Source of the DNA: CAZWVR01 sp964637235
GTDB taxonomy: Bacteria; Bacteroidota; Bacteroidia; Bacteroidales; S143-33
DNA length: 35,425 bases
Direction: 5' to 3'
Assembly (NCBI GenBank): GCA_964637235.1
Contig: CAZWVR010000017.1
Span: 1-35,425, forward strand
Under the pieces are notes generated by a model that was given only the letters and a program-made list of their open reading frames with translations, was not told the origin of the DNA and did no database searches. Position 1 is the first letter of the stretch, and each line of letters opens with the position of its first letter. The translations under genes were made by a program, and so were the position numbers. This document shows, in pieces, positions 23,701-32,571 of this stretch.

Positions 23701-25332
23701 ATGAACAATTACGTTTATCTTATTAAAGACATTAAAAATGAGCCTGTAAAAAGTTATGCACCCGGTACGCCAGAGAGAAAAGAATTAAAAGCAGAACTTG
23801 AACGTATAGCCAGCGAGCAAATAGAAATACCATTGATAATTGGTGGCAAGGAGATAAAAACAGGTAAAACAGGCACAGTCGTTATGCCTCATAAACATTC
23901 TCATGTATTAGCAATCTATCATAAAGCTGGCAAAGAGGAAGTTTTGATGGCTATTGAAGCGGCTATGAAGGCTAAAAAAGAATGGGAAAAGATGCCATGG
24001 GAGCATAGGGCTGCAGTATTTTTAAGGGCTGCTGAACTACTTTCAACTACTTGGAGGCAAAAGCTTAATGCCGCTACTATGCTCAATCAAAGTAAAACAC
24101 CACATCAAGCTGAAATAGACTCTGCTTGCGAAGTTATTGACTTCTGGCGGTTTAATGCAAAATTTATGAGCGAGATATATGCTAATCAGCCATTTTCTCC
24201 TATTGGACAACTTAATAGACTTGATTTTAGACCACTTGAAGGTTTTATATTAGCAGTTTCTCCGTTTAATTTCACATCAATTGCTGCTAATTTAGCTACT
24301 GCTCCTGCTATGATGGGGAATACTGTGCTATGGAAACCAGCTTCAACAGCAGTGTTATCTGGATATTATCTAATGAAACTATATAAAGAAGCCGGATTGC
24401 CCGATGGAGTGATTAACTTTATACCCGGAACAGGAGCTGCCGTAGGTTCTGTTGCTATGACACATCCTGATTTTGGAGGCGTGCATTTTACTGGTTCTAC
24501 TAATACTTTCCTGAATATGTGGAAACTTATCGGGCAAAATATTACTAAATATAAGACCTATCCTCGTATTGTTGGCGAAACTGGCGGTAAAGATTTCGTT
24601 TTTGTCCATGCTTCTGCTGATGTTGACGCTGTTGTGGCTAACCTCGTGCGTGGAGCCTTTGAATATCAAGGTCAAAAATGTTCAGCTGCTTCCAGAGCTT
24701 ATATCCCTAAATCCCTTTGGAGCCAGATAAAAGATAAAATGATAGCTGAAATAAAAACCCTAAAAATGGGTGATGTGCGCGATTTCTCTGTATTCTTAGG
24801 AGCTGTAATTGATAGAAACGCCTTTGATAGTATTACCGGATATATAAAAATGGCTAAGGAAAGTAAAGACGCTCAAATAATTATTGGCGGTAATGCCGAC
24901 GATAGCGAAGGCTATTTTATTGAACCTACTGTTATAGAAGTCTCTGATCCTAAGTTTATTACTATGCAAGAGGAAATTTTCGGTCCTGTATTATCAGTAT
25001 TCGTATATGACGATGATAAATACGAGGAAACCCTTGAACTTTGTAATGAAACTTCTCCCTATGGTTTGACTGGCTCTATATTTGCTAATGATAGAAAAGC
25101 TATAACTTTGGCAGAGGAAAAACTACGTTATGCTGCTGGTAATTTCTACATAAATGATAAACCTACCGGAGCTGTTGTTGGTCAGCAGCCATTTGGCGGT
25201 TCCCGTGCTTCTGGTACTAATGATAAAGCCGGCTCTTATTTGAACTTAATCCGTTGGACTACCCCGAGAAATATTAAGGAAACATTCTCTCCGGTTAGAA
25301 ATTATCGTTATCCATATTTAGAACAAGAATAA
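23701..25332 (+). CDS. pruA: L-glutamate gamma-semialdehyde (1-pyrroline-5-carboxylate) dehydrogenase
   Basis: A 543-residue NAD-dependent aldehyde dehydrogenase of the P5CDH type. It oxidises glutamate semialdehyde to glutamate in the second step of proline catabolism. The catalytic cysteine is C327 in GQKCSAASR and the general base E293 lies in GETGGKDFVF. The cofactor region AVSPFNFTSIA, the VLWKPAS strand, FTGST and the C-terminal GQQPFGGSRASGTNDKAG are all typical and intact. Length matches the mono-functional P5CDH found in Bacteroidota and eukaryotes. No proline dehydrogenase gene lies beside it. It is monocistronic, with its own promoter box and a strong terminator. Codon use is slightly richer in G+C than its neighbours, consistent with good expression. 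Confidence 0.95.
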   Translation: MNNYVYLIKDIKNEPVKSYAPGTPERKELKAELERIASEQIEIPLIIGGKEIKTGKTGTVVMPHKHSHVLAIYHKAGKEEVLMAIEAAMKAKKEWEKMPWEHRAAVFLRAAELLSTTWRQKLNAATMLNQSKTPHQAEIDSACEVIDFWRFNAKFMSEIYANQPFSPIGQLNRLDFRPLEGFILAVSPFNFTSIAANLATAPAMMGNTVLWKPASTAVLSGYYLMKLYKEAGLPDGVINFIPGTGAAVGSVAMTHPDFGGVHFTGSTNTFLNMWKLIGQNITKYKTYPRIVGETGGKDFVFVHASADVDAVVANLVRGAFEYQGQKCSAASRAYIPKSLWSQIKDKMIAEIKTLKMGDVRDFSVFLGAVIDRNAFDSITGYIKMAKESKDAQIIIGGNADDSEGYFIEPTVIEVSDPKFITMQEEIFGPVLSVFVYDDDKYEETLELCNETSPYGLTGSIFANDRKAITLAEEKLRYAAGNFYINDKPTGAVVGQQPFGGSRASGTNDKAGSYLNLIRWTTPRNIKETFSPVRNYRYPYLEQE

Positions 25333-25340
25333 CTTAACAT

Positions 25341-25399
25341 CGGGAGGCAAGCTCTTAATTATGCTTGCTTCCCGCTTTATGACAGCTTTGTCTTTTTTT
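25341..25399 (+). terminator. Terminator of the P5C dehydrogenase gene (two hairpins)
   Basis: A 12-bp stem, CGGGAGGCAAGC / GCTTGCTTCCCG (one G-U pair) with a 10-base loop, ends at 25374. A second small hairpin (GACA / TGTC, 25381-25392) is followed directly by TTTTTTT, which would provide the release tract. Confidence 0.8.
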
Positions 25400-25548
25400 A
25401 TTGTACCAAATTTTAAGAAAATTTCAGTACCCTTTTTCAGAAGTTTCTCATCAAAGATAAATGTTTAAAAATATCGTTATTATCCCGATTGCACCAATAC
25501 ATCTTTTTTTTATGCGATAATAAAAAAATCGGTCATCTTTGCGTTCTA

Positions 25549-25579
25549 TTGTAAAATAATGCTCAAAGAATTAAATTTG
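25549..25579 (+). promoter_or_regulatory. Promoter of the orphan gene upstream of tamB
   Basis: TTG at 25549-25551, a 20-base spacer, then a perfect -7 box TAAATTTG at 25572-25579. The ATG is 16 bases later. This is one of the best promoters in the window. Upstream, 25477-25532 contains two overlapping inverted pairs (TTATTATC/GATAATAA and CCGATT/AATCGG). Confidence 0.5.
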
Positions 25580-25595
25580 CAAAAACTCTCAACAG

Positions 25596-27506
25596 ATGTA
25601 TAAATTTTTTTTACTTTTTTTTATTTTAACCTATTTAGAAATAAATGCCCAGTCATATATAGAAGCTGTACCAGTATTTAAAAAACAAACCTCCGAAGAT
25701 TTTACCAATGAATGGCAATATGTCTCTACTGATTTATATTTATTAAATGGAAGCAAGTTTACTAATTTAATACGTCAAGTAAATCCAGCAAGAAAAAGAT
25801 TTAGTTTTAAGAAAAAAGAACATATAAACAATATTTTAGTTACAGCCCAACTTATTGGCTTAAAGGGTTATGATCAGGTAGTGTATCCGATATTCAATTT
25901 TCAAGTAAAAAAAGATGATAATGGCAATGATGTGATAAATGTAGCAGAAACCGAAGTATTACGAATTATTGACAATTTCCCACTTTCGTCTATTCATGAT
26001 AATATTGAAGCTAAAATTCAAGTTAAAGCTTTTACTAATCGTAATAAAAGCCAAATGTATAAGTTTGTCGGTAAACAGTTGGAGATAATATCCAAAATTA
26101 GCAATCCCACAGAAGCTATTCTTGACATTATCGGCGAATTTGGTAAGCTAATGGAAAAAAATACCGCCGGTGAACAATATCAGTTTGAATCTACAATAAG
26201 AGTATATGAAGAGAAAAATTTCAATAAAAGATTTCATTCCATTGTGATATTTCTCTTTAAACCTTCTCAGGGCTTAAATATCTCCATAGATAGCACTGCA
26301 ATAATAAATTATATAGCAAAGAACCAAAATCCTAAATTTGATAAAGAAATTTTGCGCCGTTTAATAAACTTTTACACATATCCAATCATAGTAGCTGTTA
26401 ATTATAGAAGTAAGTATATGCCTAAAATACCAGATGAAGTCACTTTTGAAAGCCTTAAACAACGCTCTGTTAAAAACGAAACTGATTATAAACAAGGCTT
26501 GATTTCCTCAGATATATATATACAAGAAAAAAATCTTATAGACTTTTTGACAGCTTTCGCTCAGTTGAAATTAGACGTAAATAATTATCAACTGGACTAT
26601 AAAGCAAAAATTACTGATGATTATAGTATTGAGTTGTTTATTATTCTACAAGACTATTGGCGTTTACGTAATACATATAAAACCATTGCAAAGGCTAATA
26701 AAAATAATCCCCTTTTTATAAATGAATTTAAGCCAATATATGATATGTTCCTTTCCAAAGCCCAACTATATCTTGAAGCAAATGCAAGCTTACGCAATAT
26801 TAAAGAAATGGTAAATATTTTATACGATTTAGAAAATAATCCAAATCAAAATCTTGATTCTGCACAACGAGAAGAATATCTCCAAAAACTTTATGCAATA
26901 GAACTTCCAAAAAGGGAACTTTATTCAGATGAAGCAAAAACTATAAAAAAATGGATTTCTACTCTCGAAAATGATCAATATTACCTTATCTTTAAACCTA
27001 AAATTGATACCCTCTCCTCTCTCCCCGCTGACGAAAACACTTATAAATATGTTAAAGAACTACAACAGGAAATTGAACATACTTCTTGCATACTTTGTAG
27101 AGATAAAGCTAATGCTTTTATTAGCAATTTTTACATACAATATAATCAATATCTGCAAAATAAAGAACAGCAACGTTTATATGAACTTAAAAGCAAAGCA
27201 AAACTTTTTGTTTTGAAAAAATTGAAAACTTATCAATGTATTAAAAATAACCTCGATAGCGCTTATTCTGGTGAAATGCCTGAGTATATCAAGTATATAA
27301 AGCAAGAAAATGAAAGTATAAAAAATCAGCTTAATAAGTTGATATCCATCGTTAATAATCAACAAATACCTCAATCATATAATGAACTAAAAACTCTAAA
27401 TAATACCATCGAAAATATAATGAATAAAATATCTGTTGATATAAACAATATCTGCCAGAATTACAATGAGATATGTAATTGCCAAGTAGATAATTCATCT
27501 CAATAA
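25596..27506 (+). CDS. Exported protein of unknown function, co-transcribed with tamB
   Basis: A 636-residue protein with a signal peptide ending LEINAQ (cut after about residue 19). Residues 20-240 look beta-rich (NILVTAQLIGL, STIRVYEEKN, IVIFLFKPSQ). From about 300 on it is mostly helical, Lys/Asn/Gln-rich, with possible coiled-coil segments. It contains a CILC pair near residue 510 and a small cysteine cluster at the C-terminus (CQNYNEICNC). I do not recognise a family. The stop lies 10 bases before the tamB start, so the pair share a transcript. A role in the same envelope process is inferred from that alone. Confidence 0.7.
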   Translation: MYKFFLLFFILTYLEINAQSYIEAVPVFKKQTSEDFTNEWQYVSTDLYLLNGSKFTNLIRQVNPARKRFSFKKKEHINNILVTAQLIGLKGYDQVVYPIFNFQVKKDDNGNDVINVAETEVLRIIDNFPLSSIHDNIEAKIQVKAFTNRNKSQMYKFVGKQLEIISKISNPTEAILDIIGEFGKLMEKNTAGEQYQFESTIRVYEEKNFNKRFHSIVIFLFKPSQGLNISIDSTAIINYIAKNQNPKFDKEILRRLINFYTYPIIVAVNYRSKYMPKIPDEVTFESLKQRSVKNETDYKQGLISSDIYIQEKNLIDFLTAFAQLKLDVNNYQLDYKAKITDDYSIELFIILQDYWRLRNTYKTIAKANKNNPLFINEFKPIYDMFLSKAQLYLEANASLRNIKEMVNILYDLENNPNQNLDSAQREEYLQKLYAIELPKRELYSDEAKTIKKWISTLENDQYYLIFKPKIDTLSSLPADENTYKYVKELQQEIEHTSCILCRDKANAFISNFYIQYNQYLQNKEQQRLYELKSKAKLFVLKKLKTYQCIKNNLDSAYSGEMPEYIKYIKQENESIKNQLNKLISIVNNQQIPQSYNELKTLNNTIENIMNKISVDINNICQNYNEICNCQVDNSSQ

Positions 27507-27516
27507 AAAATCAGAG

Positions 27517-30500
27517 ATGCATCCTCTGCGAACTGCACAAAATATTATTCTGGTTTCTTTATTAGTTTTATTTTTTCTGCCTATATTTCTAATAGTTTTA
27601 ATTCAATTGCAACCAGTCCAAAACTTTTTAACCCAGAAAGTCCAAGATTACTTAAATGATCAACTGAATACTTATGTGGAATTAAAAAAAGTTTCATATG
27701 CTTTCCCCTATGATATATCTATAACTGGTTTATACATAGAAGATTATAATTTGGATACCCTGTTTTATATACAAAAACTTAAAGTGCTTCCATTTAGTTT
27801 TTCTATTAAAAAGCAAAAAATTAAACTCCTTGATATAGAATTAAATGGCTTTAAAACTAAAATAATTTATGATAGCACTGGCAAAAGTAATTTGGATTTT
27901 TTCCTTCAAAATTTAATACACACATCTAAAAAAGATACTTCAAAAAATTTGTTTTTTGTAAATATTAAAAAAATTAAAATTAAAAATGCCACAATTATTT
28001 ACCAAAATTTATATGCAGATACAAACAAATCACAAGCAAAATTTAATCCTAATGATTTGTATATCAAAAATTTAAATTTAGATATTGAAAATTTTAATTA
28101 TACAAGTGATTCTTTAAGCTTTGCTTTAAAAAATCTTTCTTTCCAAGATAAAAGTATGCTACAAATAAAACATTTTGCTGTAAATTTATTTTTTGGCAAT
28201 AATATTTTAAAACTTAATGATTTAACTCTTGAAACAAAATATAGTTCTCTTTTAGCAGATTTAAATTTTTTATACAAAAATAAAAAAGATTTAAGCGATT
28301 TTATCCATAAAGTCAATTTTGACATAAATATTTATTCCGCAAAAATCCATTCCAAAGATATTGCTTTATTTAATCCTAATATCCGAAATATAAACGATAG
28401 CCTTAGTTTTAATATGGAACTTGAAGGCAATGTCCCGAATTTACGCCTGAATTCTTTTAATCTTTTCTACTCTGACAGCACTAAAATGGAAACATATGGA
28501 GAAGTGATAGGTTTGCCTGATATAGAAAATTCATATCTGGATATAAATATCCCAATACTTACTACAAATGCAAGCGATATCCTTAACTTAATTGCCCTTT
28601 ATAATCCAAAACTAAGCACAAAACTATCTTCTCAATTAGTTCCGTACGGTAATATTAATATAAGTGCTTCTATTACAGGACTTTTTAAAGATTTTAACCT
28701 TTCTGCAAAAATAAATACAGCTAATGGCTCTTTGTTTTCCAATTATAATATCAGCCACGATAGCAGCCAGCTAAATATAGAAGGTATAGGAGGCTCTGAA
28801 AATTTAAATTTAGCCAAAATCCTAAAAAACAAAAAATTGGGCACACTTTCTTTTGAAGATACTATAAAGCTAAACATCAAAAAAAATTCTCTTAATGGTA
28901 TTACATCCGCGAGGATTACAAACATAACTTTCAATAACTATACTTACAACAATATTCTACTAAATGGAAAATTTACTAATAAATCTTTTAATGGTAATTT
29001 TAGAATCGCTGATAGTAATTTTCGTGCTAATTATACAGGTTTAATAGATTTTGAGAATAAAACTAAAAAATTAAATTTTTCTTTAACAGTTGATACAATC
29101 CAACTCTATAAATTGCATTTGATAAAAGATGATCCAATGGCGGGTGTGTCTTTCGCTCTAAATGTCAATATGCAAGGAAAGGACATAAATAATATGATAG
29201 GATACGTCAAACTCACAAAACCCTTGCTGATGATAAAAAATCTTGAACTCTTTAAAATAAATAATTTTGATATAACTGCTTCAATACCAAAATACATTTA
29301 TAATAAGCCTGTTAAACATATATCTATCAATACAGACTTTTTTAACGCAACATTGGAAGGAATATATAAATTTAAAGATCTTGCTAAATATGCACATAAT
29401 TTTGCAAATTATTTCATACCAATACTTTTTAATAAACCTAAGCCTGATCCTCAAAAATTATTTTCCTCTGATGATACCTCTTATTTTACTATGCAGCTAA
29501 ATCTGACAAAACCCAATGCAATTACTTACTTTTTTGCCCCGCATATAAAAATTGCAAATAATTCTCTTATAACCTCCTCCTTCTTTGCTAAAACTAAATC
29601 TTTCCTATTTTATATCAAAAGCGATTCTATTAACCTAAAAAAAACTCATTTGACAAACTTTTTCTCTACAATGTCCGCAGATACGCAAAGTCTCAAAGTA
29701 AATATTAAATGTGATAGTATAACCACTGGAAAATTAAAATTTAAAAATTTTGCGTTCTCATCTTCGACTGCAAATAATTTTATTACTTCTCGCATAAGCT
29801 GGAATAATAAAACTAAAAACGAAAATAATGGCAAACTAAATATAAATATCAACTTCAAAAGAGATTCTGCTGATAATTTATGCACATATATAAATGCTCA
29901 GAATGATACCTTTAAAATAAATGGAAATACTTGGATATTGCATAAACTATCTATGAATAAAGATAGTTCACTAAAAATAAATACAATATCAATAAGTGAT
30001 GATAAGGCAAATCAAAAAATAATACTTAAAGGTAGAATCTCAGATAATCCTAAGGATACCTTACACTTAAAAATACAAAATTTTGAAATAGCACAACTAC
30101 AACCTTTATTGAATAAAATAAAAATACTTGGAAAATTAAATGGAAAATTAAAAATAGTTAATGCTAAAAATAACCCCGGAATATTTGCTAAACTGCTTAT
30201 CTCCGATTTGAAGATAAATAAAGTTAAATTAGGCTTTATGGCTTTTAATACAAATTGGATAGCTCAAAATAATATCCTAAAGCTCTCTTTATCTATATAT
30301 AAACTAAGAAATAAAAACGATACTCTTAAAAATATTGCTGCAATAGGAACAATAAATACTAAAACTAAAATTTATGATATTTATTTAAATATCAATAAAT
30401 TGAAAATCATTATATTTCAACCATTTTTTGAAAAAATTCTGAAAGTTAATAGGCTTGCTAATATACAAGGTGAAATTTCAATTAAAGGTAATCCTGCATA

Positions 30501-31944
30501 TTATCACCTTAATGGTGATGTTAAACTTTTCGGCTCTTTTAAGATTATCCCTACTAATATCATTTATACAATAAACAAAAATATGCATATCCACTTTGAT
30601 AATGAAAAGATAACAATAGATACAACTGTTATTACAGATAGCAAAATGCTCGGTGATGGATTTATCGCGGCAAAGATTAAACATAAAAACTTTAAAGATT
30701 TTAATATGGATGTTTTAATAAGTCTGGATACAATGCCTATCTTGGATATAAAACAAAATCCAAAAACAGATTATTTCGGTAAAATTTTTACTTCTGGTAG
30801 AGCTGAACTCACCGGAGATTTAGATAATATAAATCTTAAAGCTAATATTACTACTGAACCCGGTACAGATTTATCAATACTTTTAAATAGACCTACTCAA
30901 CTATCTAAAAATCAGTCTTTTATAACTTTTGTAAAAGACACTACTCAAACCCAAAAGCAAATAACAATAAAAAAGAGCGCTTCTGTGTCTAAAATAAATT
31001 ATAATCTTTCGTTAAACTTGCGTATAAAAAATCAAGCAAAATTTCACGTAATATTTGATCAAACAACAGGGGAAGCCTTAGATATTGCAGGCGATGGAGA
31101 AATAAATTTAAATAAAACTAATTATTCTGATCTCTCTATGTTTGGGCTAATTACTCTAAAAAAAGGTACATATACACTCGTACTCCAAAATCTTATAAGA
31201 AAAAAATTTTTTATAAAGCCCGGAAGCACCATAAAATGGAACGGACAACCAACAGATGCTTTAATGAATATTACTACCGTATATAAACTTAATAATGTAA
31301 ACCTATACGACCTTGTACTTGACGACAACTATTGGAACGAAAAAACTCCTGTGGAATGCTATATCAAAATGAACGGCTCTATTACAGAACCCAAAATATC
31401 TTTTGATATCGCATTGCCAAAAGCTGACCCGCGAATACTTTCTCAAGTTAAGCATTTAGATCAGGCAAATAAAAATCTGCAATTTTTATCTTTACTTGTA
31501 TTGGGTAAATTTCAACCCCTCCCCGGATTGGTTTTTGATCCCCAACGTCAAAATATAAATGCTACTTCTGTCCTTTCTAATCAAATCAGTGGATGGTTAT
31601 CCCAAATTATGCCAAATATGGATATGGATATAAACTATCAAGCTCAGAAAAATGCTAAAAATCAGTTTGATGTAGCTATGTCGGTTAACCTTCTGAACGA
31701 AAGACTTACAATAAATACTGATATCGGAATTGCTGGTAATCAAAATAATGCCCAAACAAATTATAATAACTTTATCGGTGATGTAGAAATTGAAGCTAAA
31801 TTAAATAAGAAAGGAAATATCCGTTTAAAAGCTTTTAATAAAACAAATAGATATGAATTTTACGAAAAAGGTCCCTATACACAGGGTATCGGACTGTTTT
31901 TTAAACACGACTTCAATAGCCTTTTTAAAGCTAATAAAAACTAA
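27517..31944 (+). CDS. tamB: Translocation and assembly module protein TamB (DUF490)
   Basis: A 1475-residue AsmA/TamB-like protein. One N-terminal membrane anchor (about residues 10-32) is followed by a very long beta-repeat body that would span the periplasm as a hydrophobic groove. The N-terminal AsmA-like start (VQDYLNDQLNTYVELKKVSY, GLYIED) and the C-terminal conserved TamB domain (KKGTYTLVLQNLIRKKFFI, FDIALPKADPRILSQ, LSLLVLGKF) are both recognisable. TamB-type proteins move lipids and/or help barrel assembly between the membranes. In Bacteroidota they work with a BamA-like TamL, but no such gene is adjacent; an unknown exported protein is encoded upstream instead. The body is unusually Asn/Lys/Ile-rich and the gene is very low in G+C. 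Confidence 0.92.
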   Translation: MHPLRTAQNIILVSLLVLFFLPIFLIVLIQLQPVQNFLTQKVQDYLNDQLNTYVELKKVSYAFPYDISITGLYIEDYNLDTLFYIQKLKVLPFSFSIKKQKIKLLDIELNGFKTKIIYDSTGKSNLDFFLQNLIHTSKKDTSKNLFFVNIKKIKIKNATIIYQNLYADTNKSQAKFNPNDLYIKNLNLDIENFNYTSDSLSFALKNLSFQDKSMLQIKHFAVNLFFGNNILKLNDLTLETKYSSLLADLNFLYKNKKDLSDFIHKVNFDINIYSAKIHSKDIALFNPNIRNINDSLSFNMELEGNVPNLRLNSFNLFYSDSTKMETYGEVIGLPDIENSYLDINIPILTTNASDILNLIALYNPKLSTKLSSQLVPYGNINISASITGLFKDFNLSAKINTANGSLFSNYNISHDSSQLNIEGIGGSENLNLAKILKNKKLGTLSFEDTIKLNIKKNSLNGITSARITNITFNNYTYNNILLNGKFTNKSFNGNFRIADSNFRANYTGLIDFENKTKKLNFSLTVDTIQLYKLHLIKDDPMAGVSFALNVNMQGKDINNMIGYVKLTKPLLMIKNLELFKINNFDITASIPKYIYNKPVKHISINTDFFNATLEGIYKFKDLAKYAHNFANYFIPILFNKPKPDPQKLFSSDDTSYFTMQLNLTKPNAITYFFAPHIKIANNSLITSSFFAKTKSFLFYIKSDSINLKKTHLTNFFSTMSADTQSLKVNIKCDSITTGKLKFKNFAFSSSTANNFITSRISWNNKTKNENNGKLNININFKRDSADNLCTYINAQNDTFKINGNTWILHKLSMNKDSSLKINTISISDDKANQKIILKGRISDNPKDTLHLKIQNFEIAQLQPLLNKIKILGKLNGKLKIVNAKNNPGIFAKLLISDLKINKVKLGFMAFNTNWIAQNNILKLSLSIYKLRNKNDTLKNIAAIGTINTKTKIYDIYLNINKLKIIIFQPFFEKILKVNRLANIQGEISIKGNPAYYHLNGDVKLFGSFKIIPTNIIYTINKNMHIHFDNEKITIDTTVITDSKMLGDGFIAAKIKHKNFKDFNMDVLISLDTMPILDIKQNPKTDYFGKIFTSGRAELTGDLDNINLKANITTEPGTDLSILLNRPTQLSKNQSFITFVKDTTQTQKQITIKKSASVSKINYNLSLNLRIKNQAKFHVIFDQTTGEALDIAGDGEINLNKTNYSDLSMFGLITLKKGTYTLVLQNLIRKKFFIKPGSTIKWNGQPTDALMNITTVYKLNNVNLYDLVLDDNYWNEKTPVECYIKMNGSITEPKISFDIALPKADPRILSQVKHLDQANKNLQFLSLLVLGKFQPLPGLVFDPQRQNINATSVLSNQISGWLSQIMPNMDMDINYQAQKNAKNQFDVAMSVNLLNERLTINTDIGIAGNQNNAQTNYNNFIGDVEIEAKLNKKGNIRLKAFNKTNRYEFYEKGPYTQGIGLFFKHDFNSLFKANKN

Positions 31945-31950
31945 TCTTAA

Positions 31951-31983
31951 TGACACATAGTTTTTTAAGTAAATGACAAAATT
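31951..31983. promoter_or_regulatory. Bipartite TGACACA...TGACAAAATT element upstream of the macro-domain gene
   Basis: TGACACA at 31951-31957 and TGACAAAATT at 31974-31983. The intervening sequence (TAGTTTTTTAAGTAAA) is similar to that at 7096-7125 upstream of hsp20. It lies directly 5' of the promoter at 31988. Function unknown. Confidence 0.35.
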
Positions 31984-31987
31984 TTAA

Positions 31988-32018
31988 TTGTCTTTTTTTA
32001 CTTTTTTATTTAAATTTG
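31988..32018 (+). promoter_or_regulatory. Promoter of the macro-domain gene
   Basis: TTG at 31988-31990, a 20-base spacer, then TAAATTTG at 32011-32018. The ATG is only 10 bases after the -7 box, so the transcript would be nearly leaderless. Confidence 0.5.
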
Positions 32019-32028
32019 AAATAAAAAA

Positions 32029-32568
32029 ATGACAGAGATTTATTTATACACAGGTGATATAACTAAATTATCTGTTGATGCTATAGTAAACGCCGCTAAT
32101 AGATCTTTATTAGGAGGTGGCGGTGTAGATGGAGCAATACATCGTGCTGCTGGTCCTCAGCTATTAGAAGAATGTAAAAAACTCGGCGGAGCTAAAGTCG
32201 GTGAAGCTAAAATAACAAAAGGATATAATCTCCCGGCTAAGTATGTTATTCACGCAGTTGGTCCAATATGGTATGGCGGTTTTTATAATGAAAAAAAGAA
32301 GTTGGCTAATGCATACAGAAATTCTTTGGAAGTGGCTCGTCAGCATAATATAAAAACTATTGCTTTCCCTAATATAAGCACTGGAATATATAGATTTCCC
32401 AAAAAAAAGGCTGCTCAAATAGCTATCTCTACAGTATTAGATTATATCAATCAATATCCAGATCAATTCGAAAAAATTATATTTGCTACTTTTGATCCCG
32501 AAAATTTTGAAATTTATAAACAATATTTTGAACAAAACAATATTCCTTATAAACTTTTAAATCAATAA
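32029..32568 (+). CDS. Macro-domain O-acetyl-ADP-ribose deacetylase (MacroD/YmdB type)
   Basis: A 179-residue single-domain macro protein. It has the ADP-ribose-binding and catalytic elements of the MacroD class: GDITKLSVDAIVNAAN (9-24), GGGGVDGAIHRAAG (29-42, with the catalytic-type Asp at 34), YVIHAVGP (72-79) and FPNISTGIYRFP (about 113-124). The family hydrolyses O-acetyl-ADP-ribose and removes ADP-ribose from acidic residues in the cytoplasm. Length is standard and all motifs are intact. It has its own promoter and lies 3 bases upstream of an exported helical protein gene. Confidence 0.93.
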   Translation: MTEIYLYTGDITKLSVDAIVNAANRSLLGGGGVDGAIHRAAGPQLLEECKKLGGAKVGEAKITKGYNLPAKYVIHAVGPIWYGGFYNEKKKLANAYRNSLEVARQHNIKTIAFPNISTGIYRFPKKKAAQIAISTVLDYINQYPDQFEKIIFATFDPENFEIYKQYFEQNNIPYKLLNQ

Positions 32569-32571
32569 GTT

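Noticed and set aside
25333..25595. A dif/XerCD site that would explain the composition change
   Set aside because: I found no ATAA-N6-TTAT core with flanking arms here or in the other gaps.
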